Assembly (NCBI RefSeq): GCF_014647055.1
Contig: NZ_BMOL01000013.1
Span: forward strand, 32,877-96,876
Origin: Deinococcus aerolatus
Lineage (GTDB): Bacteria > Deinococcota > Deinococci > Deinococcales > Deinococcaceae
Length of the DNA stretch: 64,000 nucleotides
Direction: 5' to 3'
The stretch's first letter is position 1; each line of letters opens with the position of its first letter. Positions 30,652-39,464 of the stretch are shown here, piece by piece. Below the pieces are notes generated by a model, which ran no database searches, had not been told where the DNA came from, and was given only the letters and a program-made list of their open reading frames with translations. The position numbers and the translations under genes were made by a program.

Positions 30652-31622
30652 GGAGTGATGACCACCTTGCCAGTCACGCGCCGTTCCAGCAGATCGCGCA
30701 TGGCCTGTGGTCCGTCTTCAAGCGCGTAGCGCTGACTGACCAGTGGCCTGACCGTGCCGTCCATGACCCAACCTGCGAGCCGCGCCAGATTGCGGGCGTT
30801 GGCCGCCGGATCACGCTTGGCAAACTCACCCCAGAACACGCCCACCAGCGACGCACCCTTGAGCAGGGGCAGGTTCAGCGGCAATTTTGGAATCTCACCG
30901 CCTGCAAAGCCGATCACCAGATAGCGCCCGCCCCAGCCGATGCTGCGGAAGGCGGGTTCAGCGTACCTGTCGCCCACCGGGTCAAAGATCACGTCCGGAC
31001 CCTTGCCGCCCGTCAGTGCCTTGAGCCGTTCGCGCATATCCTCGGTGGCGTAGTTGAAGCCCTCGTCCGCGCCGTGTTCGCGGGCCAGTTGAAGTTTCTC
31101 GTCACTGCCCGCCGCCGCGATCACCCGTGCGCCCAGCGCCTTGCCGATCATCACGGCGGCCAGCCCCACGCCGCCCGCCGCACCCAGGACCAGCAGCGTC
31201 TCGCCTGCCGCCAGCTGCGCGCGGTCCACGAGGGCATGCATGGTGGTGCCGTAGGCGAGAGGCAAGGTTGCGGCCACCTCGAAATCCATGCCGTCGGGCA
31301 GCGGCATCATCGCGGCCGCGTCTGCCTTGAGGTGCGAGGCGAACGCGCCCAATCCAGTAAATGCGACTGCCCGCTGCCCGACTTTCAGGTGCGTGACGTC
31401 CTTTCCGACGGCAGTGATGATGCCGGCCGCCTCGGCCCCAGGCACGAACGGCAGGGGAGGCTTGATCTGGTACTGGCCCATGACCATCAGCGCGTCCGGA
31501 TAGTTCACACCGGCTGCCTTCACTTCCAGAACAACTTCATTGGCGTTGGGGAGGGGATCAGGCTGGGTCTGGACGGTCAGGGTCTCGGGCTGGTCAAAGG
31601 TCTGGCAGATCAGGGCGCGCAT
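30648..31622 (-). CDS. NADPH:quinone oxidoreductase (zinc-free MDR)
   Basis: A 324-aa medium-chain reductase of the quinone oxidoreductase type. The NADPH loop is GAAGGVGLAAV, and no catalytic zinc cysteine or GHE motif is present. It may reduce quinones or enoyl compounds. ATG at 31622 has GGAGG upstream. It is divergent from the acyl-CoA dehydrogenase gene across a 125-bp spacer. Confidence 0.87.
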   Translation of the reverse strand: MRALICQTFDQPETLTVQTQPDPLPNANEVVLEVKAAGVNYPDALMVMGQYQIKPPLPFVPGAEAAGIITAVGKDVTHLKVGQRAVAFTGLGAFASHLKADAAAMMPLPDGMDFEVAATLPLAYGTTMHALVDRAQLAAGETLLVLGAAGGVGLAAVMIGKALGARVIAAAGSDEKLQLAREHGADEGFNYATEDMRERLKALTGGKGPDVIFDPVGDRYAEPAFRSIGWGGRYLVIGFAGGEIPKLPLNLPLLKGASLVGVFWGEFAKRDPAANARNLARLAGWVMDGTVRPLVSQRYALEDGPQAMRDLLERRVTGKVVITP

Positions 31623-31747
31623 GGTGGTACCTCCTGAGAATCGGGACTGGGACGGTGGGGCGGAATGCCCTATATTAACGCCAACGTTCAAAGTAGACGT
31701 GTACGGACACCTGTCCCGTCCCCCACCACATTCAAGGAGTACCTGAC

Positions 31748-33544
31748 ATGGCCCCTTTCCTGAGCAAGCGAGACCTGCATTTTCAACTGTTCGAGGTGCT
31801 GGACAGCGCCGCCCTGACCGAGCGTTCCCGCTTCGCCGATCACAGCCGCGAGGTGTACGAGGACGTTTTGAATCTCGCCTACAACGTGGCTGACCGGTAC
31901 TTCGCCAGCCACGCCCGCGAGGCAGACCTGAACGAGCCGCACGTGGTGGACGGCAAGGTGCAGCTTTTGCCAGCGGTGAAGGAGGCGATGCGGGCTTTCC
32001 GGGAGGCCGGGTTCTTTAGTGCCCACCATGACGAGGAGCTGGGCGGCCTGCAACTGCCTTGGGTGATGACGCAGGCCGTGCAGGCACATTTTCAGGCGGC
32101 GAACGTGGGCAGCAGCGGTTACCCCTTCCTGACCATCGGCAACGCCAACCTGCAGCGTGTGTTCGCCTCGCCCCAGCAGCAGGAAAAATACATGCTGCCG
32201 CTGGTCGAGGGCCGCTGGTTCGGCACCATGGCCCTTTCGGAGCCGCATGCCGGGTCCGGGCTGGCCGACATCACCACCACGGCGACGCCGAAAGACGACG
32301 GCACCTACAGCATCAGCGGCAGCAAGATGTGGATCTCTGGCGGCGAACACGAGCTGAGCGAGAACATCGTTCACCTCGTTCTGGCACGGATCAAGGGCGG
32401 CCCGGCAGGTGTCAAGGGCATCAGCCTCTTTCTGGTGCCGCGCTACCGGGTGAGCGACGACGGCACCCCTGGCGAGACCAACCACGTCGTGCTGGCCGGC
32501 CTGAACCACAAGATGGGCTACCGGGGCACCACCAACACGCTGCTCAATTTCGGCGAGGGCGGCGAGAGTGTGGGCGAGCTGGTGGGCGAGGCTGGTCAGG
32601 GCCTGCGCCAGATGTTCCACATGATGAACGAGGCGCGCATCGGCGTCGGCATGGGCGCGGTGATGCTGGGCTACGCGGGCTACCTGGCAAGCCTGGAGTA
32701 CGCGCGTGAACGTGCCCAGGGCCGAGCTGCCAGCAACAAGGACCCGCTGAGCCCCGCCATCCCGATTATCGGCCACGCAGACGTTAAGCGGCTGCTGCTG
32801 CGGCAAAAATCGTTTGTGGAGGGCGGGCTGGCGCTGGGTCTGTACGCCTCGAGCCTGGTGGATGACCTGCAAACCGGGCCGGAGGACAGCAGAGCTGACA
32901 CCTCCCTGCTGCTGGACCTGCTGACGCCCATCGTTAAATCCTGGCCCAGCAAGTACAGCCAGGAAGCGCTGAGCGACGCCATTCAGGTGATGGGTGGGGC
33001 CGGATATACCCGCGACTACCCCGTCGAGATGTACTACCGCGACAACCGCCTGAACCCCATCCATGAGGGGACCGAGGGCATTCAGGGCAACGATCTGCTG
33101 GGCCGCAAGCTGACGCAGGCAGGCGGACGCGGGTTACAGGTGCTGATGTCGCATGTTGAAGGTGAGCTGCAAGCCTCCGAGGGACTGGGCGGTCTGGACG
33201 AGATTCGCTCCACCTTGAAATCAGCACTGGAGCAGAATCAAACGGCGCTCAAAGCCATCCTGGGACGTGCTGTGGACCTGGGGCCGGACCTGTTTCTTGC
33301 GAATGCCAACAGCGCCCTGGAAATGCTGGGCCATACCGTTGTCGGTTGGATGTGGCTGCGTCAGGCCGCTGCCGCCGCCCGCGCCCTGCCAGATGCAAAG
33401 GGAGAAGACGCCAGCTTTTATCAGGGCAAATTGCAGGCCGCCCGGTTCTTCGCGATTTATGAGCTGCCCAAAATCGAGTTTCACGCCCAGTTGCTGGCGA
33501 GGGCCGACGCCACCACGCACGAGATGCAGCCGGAGTGGTTCTGA
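31748..33544 (+). CDS. Acyl-CoA dehydrogenase (long form, about 600 aa)
   Basis: An FAD enzyme of fatty acyl-CoA beta-oxidation. It contains the FAD/substrate segments (TMALSEPHAGSGLADI; SKMWISGG) and the catalytic glutamate Glu440 in HEGTEGIQG. A C-terminal extension beyond residue 460 forms the extra helical domain of the 600-aa FadE-like group. AAGGAG lies 8 nt before the ATG. The hydrolase gene that follows overlaps by one base (TGATG), so the two are co-expressed. Confidence 0.93.
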   Translation: MAPFLSKRDLHFQLFEVLDSAALTERSRFADHSREVYEDVLNLAYNVADRYFASHAREADLNEPHVVDGKVQLLPAVKEAMRAFREAGFFSAHHDEELGGLQLPWVMTQAVQAHFQAANVGSSGYPFLTIGNANLQRVFASPQQQEKYMLPLVEGRWFGTMALSEPHAGSGLADITTTATPKDDGTYSISGSKMWISGGEHELSENIVHLVLARIKGGPAGVKGISLFLVPRYRVSDDGTPGETNHVVLAGLNHKMGYRGTTNTLLNFGEGGESVGELVGEAGQGLRQMFHMMNEARIGVGMGAVMLGYAGYLASLEYARERAQGRAASNKDPLSPAIPIIGHADVKRLLLRQKSFVEGGLALGLYASSLVDDLQTGPEDSRADTSLLLDLLTPIVKSWPSKYSQEALSDAIQVMGGAGYTRDYPVEMYYRDNRLNPIHEGTEGIQGNDLLGRKLTQAGGRGLQVLMSHVEGELQASEGLGGLDEIRSTLKSALEQNQTALKAILGRAVDLGPDLFLANANSALEMLGHTVVGWMWLRQAAAAARALPDAKGEDASFYQGKLQAARFFAIYELPKIEFHAQLLARADATTHEMQPEWF

Positions 33545-34377
33545 TGACTGGAAAGATTGCCGAACCCCGCCTGTGCAACATTGGCACGCGCACACTGGCC
33601 TATGACGAGGTGCGGCCTGAACACCCGCAGGGCAACGTCCTTTTTCTGACCGGGCTGGGCAGCAACCGCCTGGGCTGGCGCGGACAGCTCCCAGTCTTCG
33701 GGGAGACGTACCGCACCCTGGCGATTGACCACCGCGATACAGGCGACAGTGACCCCACCGATGCCGACTACGCCACCGTCGATCAGGCTGATGACGCCGC
33801 AGCGTTCCTGCGGGCCATGAACGCTGCGCCCGCGCATGTGGTGGGCATCAGCATGGGCGGGTTTATCGCGCTGAATCTGGCGGTGCGCTGGCCGGAACTG
33901 GTGCAAAGCCTCACGCTGGTCAGTACCTCGGCGGGTGGGGAGAGCCATGTGAAGCCGGATGCGGCGGGCCTCGAGTCCCTGCGCCCTGACTTCACCCTAT
34001 CTCCCGGCGACCGTGCCCGCCGCACCTACAGCTTGATGATGGCAGCTGGGTTTCTGGAGGCCAATCCTAAAGCTGCCGACGCTATTGCCGCCAACGCCAG
34101 CTACCGTCCGCTGACGCCAGAGCAGTACGCCCGCCAGTTCCGCTCCACACGCACGCATGACGTGACGGCCGAGCTTGAAAAGCTTCGTGTGCCAACGCTG
34201 GTGGTCCACGGCGACGCCGACCCACTGGTGCGCTACGAGAACGGACAGCATCTGGCTGCCCACATTCCCGGCGCGGAGTTCATCACTTACTCCGGCACCG
34301 GGCATATTCCGACGGTGGAGCGGATGCGAGAGTTTAACCGGGACGTGTTGAACTTTGTGCGGAGAATTGAGCCATAG
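33544..34377 (+). CDS. Alpha/beta hydrolase
   Basis: A 277-aa alpha/beta fold hydrolase. Nucleophile Ser103 lies in GISMGG, the acid is in HGDADP (about 222-227) and His254 is in GTGHIP. There is no signal peptide. ATG at 33544 overlaps the acyl-CoA dehydrogenase stop. It may act as a thioesterase or lactonase in the same pathway; the substrate is unknown. Confidence 0.87.
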   Translation: MTGKIAEPRLCNIGTRTLAYDEVRPEHPQGNVLFLTGLGSNRLGWRGQLPVFGETYRTLAIDHRDTGDSDPTDADYATVDQADDAAAFLRAMNAAPAHVVGISMGGFIALNLAVRWPELVQSLTLVSTSAGGESHVKPDAAGLESLRPDFTLSPGDRARRTYSLMMAAGFLEANPKAADAIAANASYRPLTPEQYARQFRSTRTHDVTAELEKLRVPTLVVHGDADPLVRYENGQHLAAHIPGAEFITYSGTGHIPTVERMREFNRDVLNFVRRIEP

Positions 34378-34457
34378 CGATCAGCGCTGTATTCTTCAGT
34401 GCAACTGATGGTCTGCCTCTGAGTGTCGCAGTCGGCAGGGCAAGCAAGGCCTGCTCA

Positions 34458-34512
34458 CCCGCAAGCATCGCCGCCTGCCCCTGTTGTGGGGGCAGGCGGC
34501 GATGCTTGCGGG
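34458..34512. repeat. 24-bp perfect stem hairpin between convergent genes
   Basis: Arms of 24 nt (34458-34481 and 34489-34512) pair without mismatch around a 7-nt loop. The left arm starts CCCGCAAGCATCGCC. There is no T-run on either side. It could stop transcription from both sides or be a dispersed repeat. Confidence 0.7.
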
Positions 34513-34597
34513 CGGTACCGGTGCCCCTCTCCTCGTTACTGGTGCCGCTCGAATTGGGAAGTCATTTCGAGCAGGGCCGGTGTCTTGTGGAGTGCGG

Positions 34598-35260
34598 TTA
34601 GCGGAAGTTGCTCAGGGTGACGCTGGCATCGCCCAGTTTGAAAGAGAGTCGGCAGCCAGCCAGAGCGTCATTGTCGGCGCTGATCTGCATGCTGACGCCC
34701 GTATCGTTCTTGCCTCCAGTCGTGAGGATATTGATGGCCCGGTCGGTAGAGGTCTGGTCCGCATTGGCCACGACGGTGTTGCTGGTGAGCTGGTAGGTGG
34801 TGCCGCCGATGCCTGTTGTTGTTTTTGTGGCACGGATGGTGATCTTGGGCGAACTTTTCAGGGTCACCGCGCTGGCCTTGTCGGACGAGTCCCACAGACC
34901 GATGCTGAAGGTGTCGATGGTGAGATTGAATGCATCTGGGGTCAGGCAAGACCCGGATATGGTGGCATCCGTCAAGCTCATTTTCACGCTGGCTGCGTGA
35001 GGCCGCATTCCGAAGGGAACGTCCGAGGGGTATTTGAGATCAGCGAACGATGCAGGCGGCAGAGATGCGCTGGTGTCGTACTGGACTGTCCCGCCGACGG
35101 ATTGAATCTGCAATGCGCTGGAGCTCGTGAGCATTGCGCCGTTCAAACCGGCCAGATTACCGACGGTCTGTGGGGGGACAAAGGCTCCGACAATGGTGCC
35201 ACAACTGGCCAGCAGGGGCAGGCCGAGCCATAGTAAAGCGGGTTTATGGAATCGAATCAT
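34598..35260 (-). CDS. Putative lipoprotein, unknown function
   Basis: A 220-aa exported protein. The signal peptide ends in a lipobox (LPLLASCG, Cys at residue 20), so it should be anchored at a membrane. The mature part is Ser/Thr-rich and beta-strand-like (KITIRATKTTTGIGG). No catalytic motif is seen. AAGGAG is 6 nt before the ATG. I do not recognise the family. Confidence 0.7.
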   Translation of the reverse strand: MIRFHKPALLWLGLPLLASCGTIVGAFVPPQTVGNLAGLNGAMLTSSSALQIQSVGGTVQYDTSASLPPASFADLKYPSDVPFGMRPHAASVKMSLTDATISGSCLTPDAFNLTIDTFSIGLWDSSDKASAVTLKSSPKITIRATKTTTGIGGTTYQLTSNTVVANADQTSTDRAINILTTGGKNDTGVSMQISADNDALAGCRLSFKLGDASVTLSNFR

Positions 35261-35749
35261 GTGTTCTCCTTGGGTAGGCGTGTCTGTGGCGCCTGGCGCC
35301 ACAGATGGCGGATGATGTAAGCGTGTTGGGCTACGAGCGTAAGGACTGGACTCCAAAGTATCGATGTGCCCGGTCTCAGAAAGGGTAAAGGCCTGTTTAT
35401 GACAGCCGTCTGACACCTGATGCCCTCTGGCTGAACGGCGTCGTGAACACCATGGGCATTCTTCTGCCCGAGCCGGAAAAATGGGGTCAGGGCTTCGTCC
35501 TTGTTCCTTTTAGTTTCATGGCCAGATGCCGACGATGGGCCGTGTCATCGGCTCCACACATCCACCCGGTCCGGATCTGGATCTGTAATTTTTACATTGG
35601 ATGCGGGCGAGGCCTGGCATGAACTGCTGCAGCGATCTCAGTCAGCGCCGACGCACTGTCCACCTGGCCGCTTGTGGATGCCTTCTCCTGGTGGCGCGCT
35701 GGGTGCTGGCACCGGCATGCCGGTCCTGTCTGCCTCCACCTGGAGACCT
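35261..35749. other. Intergenic stretch, no gene recognised
   Basis: About 490 bp between a lipoprotein gene and a hydrolase gene, both on the minus strand. It contains the lipoprotein promoter region. Short open frames lack start signals and motifs. Confidence 0.4.
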
Positions 35750-36544
35750 TTACGGCTGGCTGAAGAATGCTCCCAGTACCGGGGCGAGCACCGCGGCGTC
35801 GACATCATGGGTCTGGCCTTCGAGCACAAGCACTGAGGCGTTGGGCATCGCTGCTTCCAGTCGGAGAGCTGTGTCGCGCATAAATGGATAGCTCGCATCG
35901 CCAACCATCAGTAGGGTGGACTGAGCCACAGCGGCCGCCCGGGCGCTGGGTACCGTGCCATTCGGACCCAGCAGGGCTGCGTGGTCGTAGGCCATGGTGG
36001 GGGCGAGTGCCTCCAAGGCTGGCCAGAAAGGAGCGTGCCTCATTCCAGCGATCTGTTCCTCGGGGGTGCCCACCTGCGTCATGAACCGCGCCATTGCGTC
36101 GCCCCGGCGCCCTGCGTCCAACAGCGGCAGCAAATCGGCGAGATAGGCCTGCCAGACCGTTTGTGCGGAGGGGCTATCGTTGTACGGAATCTCATAGAGG
36201 GCCAGGCGTCCGACTCGCGTGCTGAGGGCCAGGGCCGCTTCGAGAACCAGGGCGCCGCCGGAGGAATGGCCATAAAGGTGGGCGTGACCGCCGGTTGCCT
36301 CGATCAGAGCAGCGAGGTCTTCAACCTCACGGCTGATGCTGTACGGCGCGGTATCGCCGCTGTCACCCCGACCACGACGGTCATAATTGATGACCGTGAA
36401 TTGCGCTGAGAGGCGCTGAGCAAGAGCGCGGGCACCCGCGGTCGAGCGTGAACACAGGGCGCCGACGACCAGGATGATCGTCGGTCCCTGCCCGATCTGC
36501 TCGTAGGCGATCACTGTACTGTCCTGGGAAGTTACAGTCTGCAT
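35750..36544 (-). CDS. Alpha/beta hydrolase
   Basis: A 264-aa hydrolase with nucleophile Ser94 in GHSSGG, a GALCSRST oxyanion region and a C-terminal EGQTHDVD histidine. The N-terminal YEQIGQGPTIILVVGAL is typical of small-molecule esterases and haloperoxidase-like enzymes. No signal peptide. The start follows a GGGAGA ribosome site. It stands alone. Confidence 0.85.
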   Translation of the reverse strand: MQTVTSQDSTVIAYEQIGQGPTIILVVGALCSRSTAGARALAQRLSAQFTVINYDRRGRGDSGDTAPYSISREVEDLAALIEATGGHAHLYGHSSGGALVLEAALALSTRVGRLALYEIPYNDSPSAQTVWQAYLADLLPLLDAGRRGDAMARFMTQVGTPEEQIAGMRHAPFWPALEALAPTMAYDHAALLGPNGTVPSARAAAVAQSTLLMVGDASYPFMRDTALRLEAAMPNASVLVLEGQTHDVDAAVLAPVLGAFFSQP

Positions 36545-36583
36545 GGCCCTCTCCCTTGTATTTTAACAGAATCAGCTATTGCG

Positions 36584-36594
36584 GTTACGGTAAC
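36584..36594. promoter_or_regulatory. Candidate operator upstream of hydrolase
   Basis: GTTACGGTAAC, an 11-bp inverted repeat about 40 bp before the hydrolase start. This form is common for TetR-type repressors, but no regulator gene is adjacent. Confidence 0.35.
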
Positions 36595-36753
36595 AGGCAA
36601 AATGGATGCTGTCAATATGGACGTTTGAGTGGCGTGGCCTGCGCCTGAAACCGCTTGAACGACACCACGAAGTGAATTTCCAGGACGGGTCCACACGCCA
36701 GGTCACTTCGTCCCAGTCAGTGGGCACGCCGACCACACCCGGAAGAAGCCCAG

Positions 36754-37300
36754 ATGCCAGGAGGCAACCACAGCGGCGATTTCAAACTCAAGTTGGTGGA
36801 CGAGAGCAATGCTGGCCGTCACACCAGCGCTCAGCTCTGCCACAAACATTCACGGGCACCCAGCCTGATCCATCGGTGGCGCAAGGAGGCCGATGCACGC
36901 GGCAGCGACGCGCCGCTCCAGAAGCGGCACCAGATCATCATGGTTGCGAGACACGCATACTCCACCGTGACGGTGCGTCGCCTGTGTGACCTGCACCGTG
37001 TGGGTCAGGCCTGGTCCGTCCTTCAACTGGGCCGTGAGCCTTTGGATCAGTGACTGGCCAAAGAGATCGAGGCGGTGTTGTTAAAGTTGAGCGGGTGCGG
37101 CGACCGCCGAGTGACCCGTGGCCTTGCTCGGAGGAAGCGTCCAGCGCCCACAAATCTGCGGGTGTTGCGGAATGCCGCCCGCTGTGCAAAACCAGGGCGG
37201 CGCTACTGGATCGCGGCAGACTTCACCACCAGCGGGACACGCCTCCACAGTTTGCTGTTGCACATCTGCCTGGAGACCAGGGAGGGCCTCCACCCTGATT
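36754..37300 (+). pseudogene. IS3-family transposase remnant
   Basis: The first frame (36754-37053) resembles IS3 OrfA: FKLKLVDE, then SAQLCHKHSRAPSLIHRWRKEAD. After changes of frame, 37068-37250 resembles the start of OrfB (GDRRVTRGLARR, NLRVLRNAARC). No DDE core remains and stops interrupt the frames. It is a decayed element at the left edge of the metal island. Confidence 0.65.
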
Positions 37301-37369
37301 CAGGCCCAGTGGGACACTCTGCTCCTCGCGGCCAGGTTCAAGAGGCTTGCTCAGTGCAATACTTCTGCC

Positions 37370-38095
37370 ATGTGGACTGCTGCCTTCTGGGGTCTGGCCG
37401 GTGGCTCCTCCCTGGTCCTTGGCGCGCTTCTCGGGCTCTATGCCCCTCTGAACAAAACGTGGGTCGCGTTGATCATGGCTCTCGGAGCCGGCGTCCTGGT
37501 GAGCAGTGTGGCCTTTGAACTGATGGACAAGGCATTTGGTCAGGGGGGACTTGACGCGGTCTCCATCGGGCTGCTGCTCGGTGCGCTGGCCTTCTTCCTG
37601 GGCGATCTCGCAGTCAATCGTGCCGGCGGAAAACACCGCAAACGCAGCAGCGGTCAGCAACAGGAAGGACAGGCCTCTGCAATCGTGCTGGGAACTTTGA
37701 TGGACGGGATCCCGGAATCCATCGCCATCGGGGTAAGTCTTCTCGCCGGTGGGAAGTTAAGCTGGATCTTCGTGGCGGCTGTATTCCTGAGCAACATTCC
37801 AGAAAGCTTGAGTGCGAGTGTTGGTCTCAAGCGCGCCGGACACCGGCCCATCCGGATCCTCCTGATGTGGTTGGCCATCGCGCTTCTCAGCGCGATGGCC
37901 TCTGGGCTGGGCTACGCAGCCTTGCGTGGCGCAGACGTTAATCTCACCGCTGGCATTCAGGCCTTCGCTGCTGGGGCAATCCTGACGATGTTGTCGTCTA
38001 CCATGTTGCCCGAGGCCTATGAGGAGGGTGGAGCCATGATTGGCTTGGCCACCACCTGTGGTTTTCTGGCCGCGTTCACGCTCAGCCACCTGTGA
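37370..38095 (+). CDS. ZIP-family metal transporter
   Basis: A 241-aa ZIP protein with seven to eight TM helices. The metal-site helices are visible as DGIPESIAIGVSL and SNIPESLSAS, with a histidine/lysine-rich loop (GGKHRKRSSGQQQEGQ). ATG at 37370 is preferred because the longer frame runs into the IS remnant. ZIP proteins import Zn, Mn or Fe; Mn would be notable in Deinococcus, but this is inference. Confidence 0.87.
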   Translation: MWTAAFWGLAGGSSLVLGALLGLYAPLNKTWVALIMALGAGVLVSSVAFELMDKAFGQGGLDAVSIGLLLGALAFFLGDLAVNRAGGKHRKRSSGQQQEGQASAIVLGTLMDGIPESIAIGVSLLAGGKLSWIFVAAVFLSNIPESLSASVGLKRAGHRPIRILLMWLAIALLSAMASGLGYAALRGADVNLTAGIQAFAAGAILTMLSSTMLPEAYEEGGAMIGLATTCGFLAAFTLSHL

Positions 38096-38419
38096 TTGCT
38101 GCGTCACTTCGCCCAAGGTGGCGCGATCCTCTATACGGGGTTCGCGCACAGAATCTGCGGCAGGGGAGCAGGCAGAGCGGTTGCGTGGTTGTGCTCCAGT
38201 GCTCACGCCAGAAAGATGCTGGGGTTCGCTCCATACCTGACGAACTGGTTGCATCCGCGAAGTCTCTTTTTGCCGCTGAACGAGATTTCTGCAGCACTAA
38301 CCCTCAGGCCTGAAAAAAGGTTTAAGATTTTTAAAGACCTTAGGACTGCGCTTGAACTGGTGAGAGGTCCAGGGTTGTCAGCCGCCGCTGCGACGCGGGC
38401 GACTGGCCAGGAGGAGTGT
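38096..38419. other. Intergenic stretch before the secreted cupredoxin gene
   Basis: 324 bp with AT-rich sequence around 38310-38345 that probably holds the promoter. No gene seen. Confidence 0.4.
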
Positions 38420-39292
38420 ATGAAGCACACACGCGTGTCCTTGCTTACCCTCACCTTCGCCCTTTTTGGCGCGGCCCTCGGCCAAGCGGTGCCTTCGGTC
38501 AACGTGACCGCAACCGCCTCTGGCTTCCAGGTACCCGCGACGGTGCCAGTCGGCCACGTTCAGTTCAACTTTGGCAATGCCGGCGCGCCGGCAGGGGACA
38601 TTGTTGTTTTCAAGGTGAACTCGGGCGCTGACCCAGCAGGGGTCAAGAAGACTTTGTCGGCGCTTGCGGTTGGTCTTGCTACCGGCGAGGACACCACTGC
38701 GGTTGAGCAGCAACTGTTCAACCTGGGGCAGCTGTACGGCGGCGCGCTGTCCATTGCCCCTCAAGGCCGCGTGCAGGTTGGTATGGGCCTTGAGCCCGGA
38801 ACCTACGTGGTCAGCACCACCGCTACCAACGATGACCAGAAAAATCCTAAAGCACTCGCTGACATGGGCTTTTTTCAAACGTTTACGGTGCCTGCGGGCA
38901 AGGGCGCGGCCGCGCCAAAAACGGATTACACCGTGCAGCTTGCTGACTTTGCTGTGTCCCTGCCTCCGACTCAGGTGATGGCCGGCACCCATACCTGGGA
39001 GGTGGTGAACGACGGCCGGCAGCCGCACTTCATGACAGTGGCCAAGCTGAAGTCCGGCGTGACTGCCGATGACGTGATGAAGATGATGGCTTCCGATGGA
39101 CCACCGTCCGGACCTGCTCCGATGGAAGACAGCCCCGGTCTCGGCATGAACGTTCTCTCGCCGGGCAGAAGTGCCACCGTCACCATGACACTGACTCCTG
39201 GAACCTACTTCACCGCCTGCTTCGTGGCCGATCCAGTCACCCACAAGCCGCATGCCATGCTCGGTATGATTCGCTTCTTCACGGTGAAATGA
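38420..39292 (+). CDS. Secreted cupredoxin-like protein
   Basis: A 290-aa protein with a signal peptide (MKHTRVSLLTLTFALFGAALGQA). It seems to hold two beta-sandwich repeats; the second (about 165-290) ends GTYFTACFVADP...MLGMIRFFTV and contains GTHTWEVVNDGRQPHFMTVAK, like plastocyanin/azurin folds. Possible copper ligands are the HF histidine, Cys and the late Met/His residues. GGAGGAG precedes the ATG. It lies 172 bp before the multicopper oxidase gene and may deliver copper or electrons to it. Confidence 0.65.
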   Translation: MKHTRVSLLTLTFALFGAALGQAVPSVNVTATASGFQVPATVPVGHVQFNFGNAGAPAGDIVVFKVNSGADPAGVKKTLSALAVGLATGEDTTAVEQQLFNLGQLYGGALSIAPQGRVQVGMGLEPGTYVVSTTATNDDQKNPKALADMGFFQTFTVPAGKGAAAPKTDYTVQLADFAVSLPPTQVMAGTHTWEVVNDGRQPHFMTVAKLKSGVTADDVMKMMASDGPPSGPAPMEDSPGLGMNVLSPGRSATVTMTLTPGTYFTACFVADPVTHKPHAMLGMIRFFTVK

Positions 39293-39464
39293 GGCCGCCA
39301 GACTTCGAGCAGCTGAAGTGCAGCGTGAGGAGTGGCTCTGGAGGCTGACAAGAGGTGGCCTGGTCGTGAGCGGAGCTCAGAATGCCCCTGGTCTTCATAA
39401 CGCGGGAGCCGAAGTCTCACTGTGCAAGCACCGTATACGTCAGCGTCACCATTGTGGAGGCGCC

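Noticed and set aside
31688..33064. 458-codon open frame on the minus strand
   Set aside because: Antisense shadow of the acyl-CoA dehydrogenase gene in high-GC DNA.
36980..37330. Start of the ZIP transporter gene at 37118
   Set aside because: Codons before 37370 fall in IS remnant sequence and add no ZIP-like residues.
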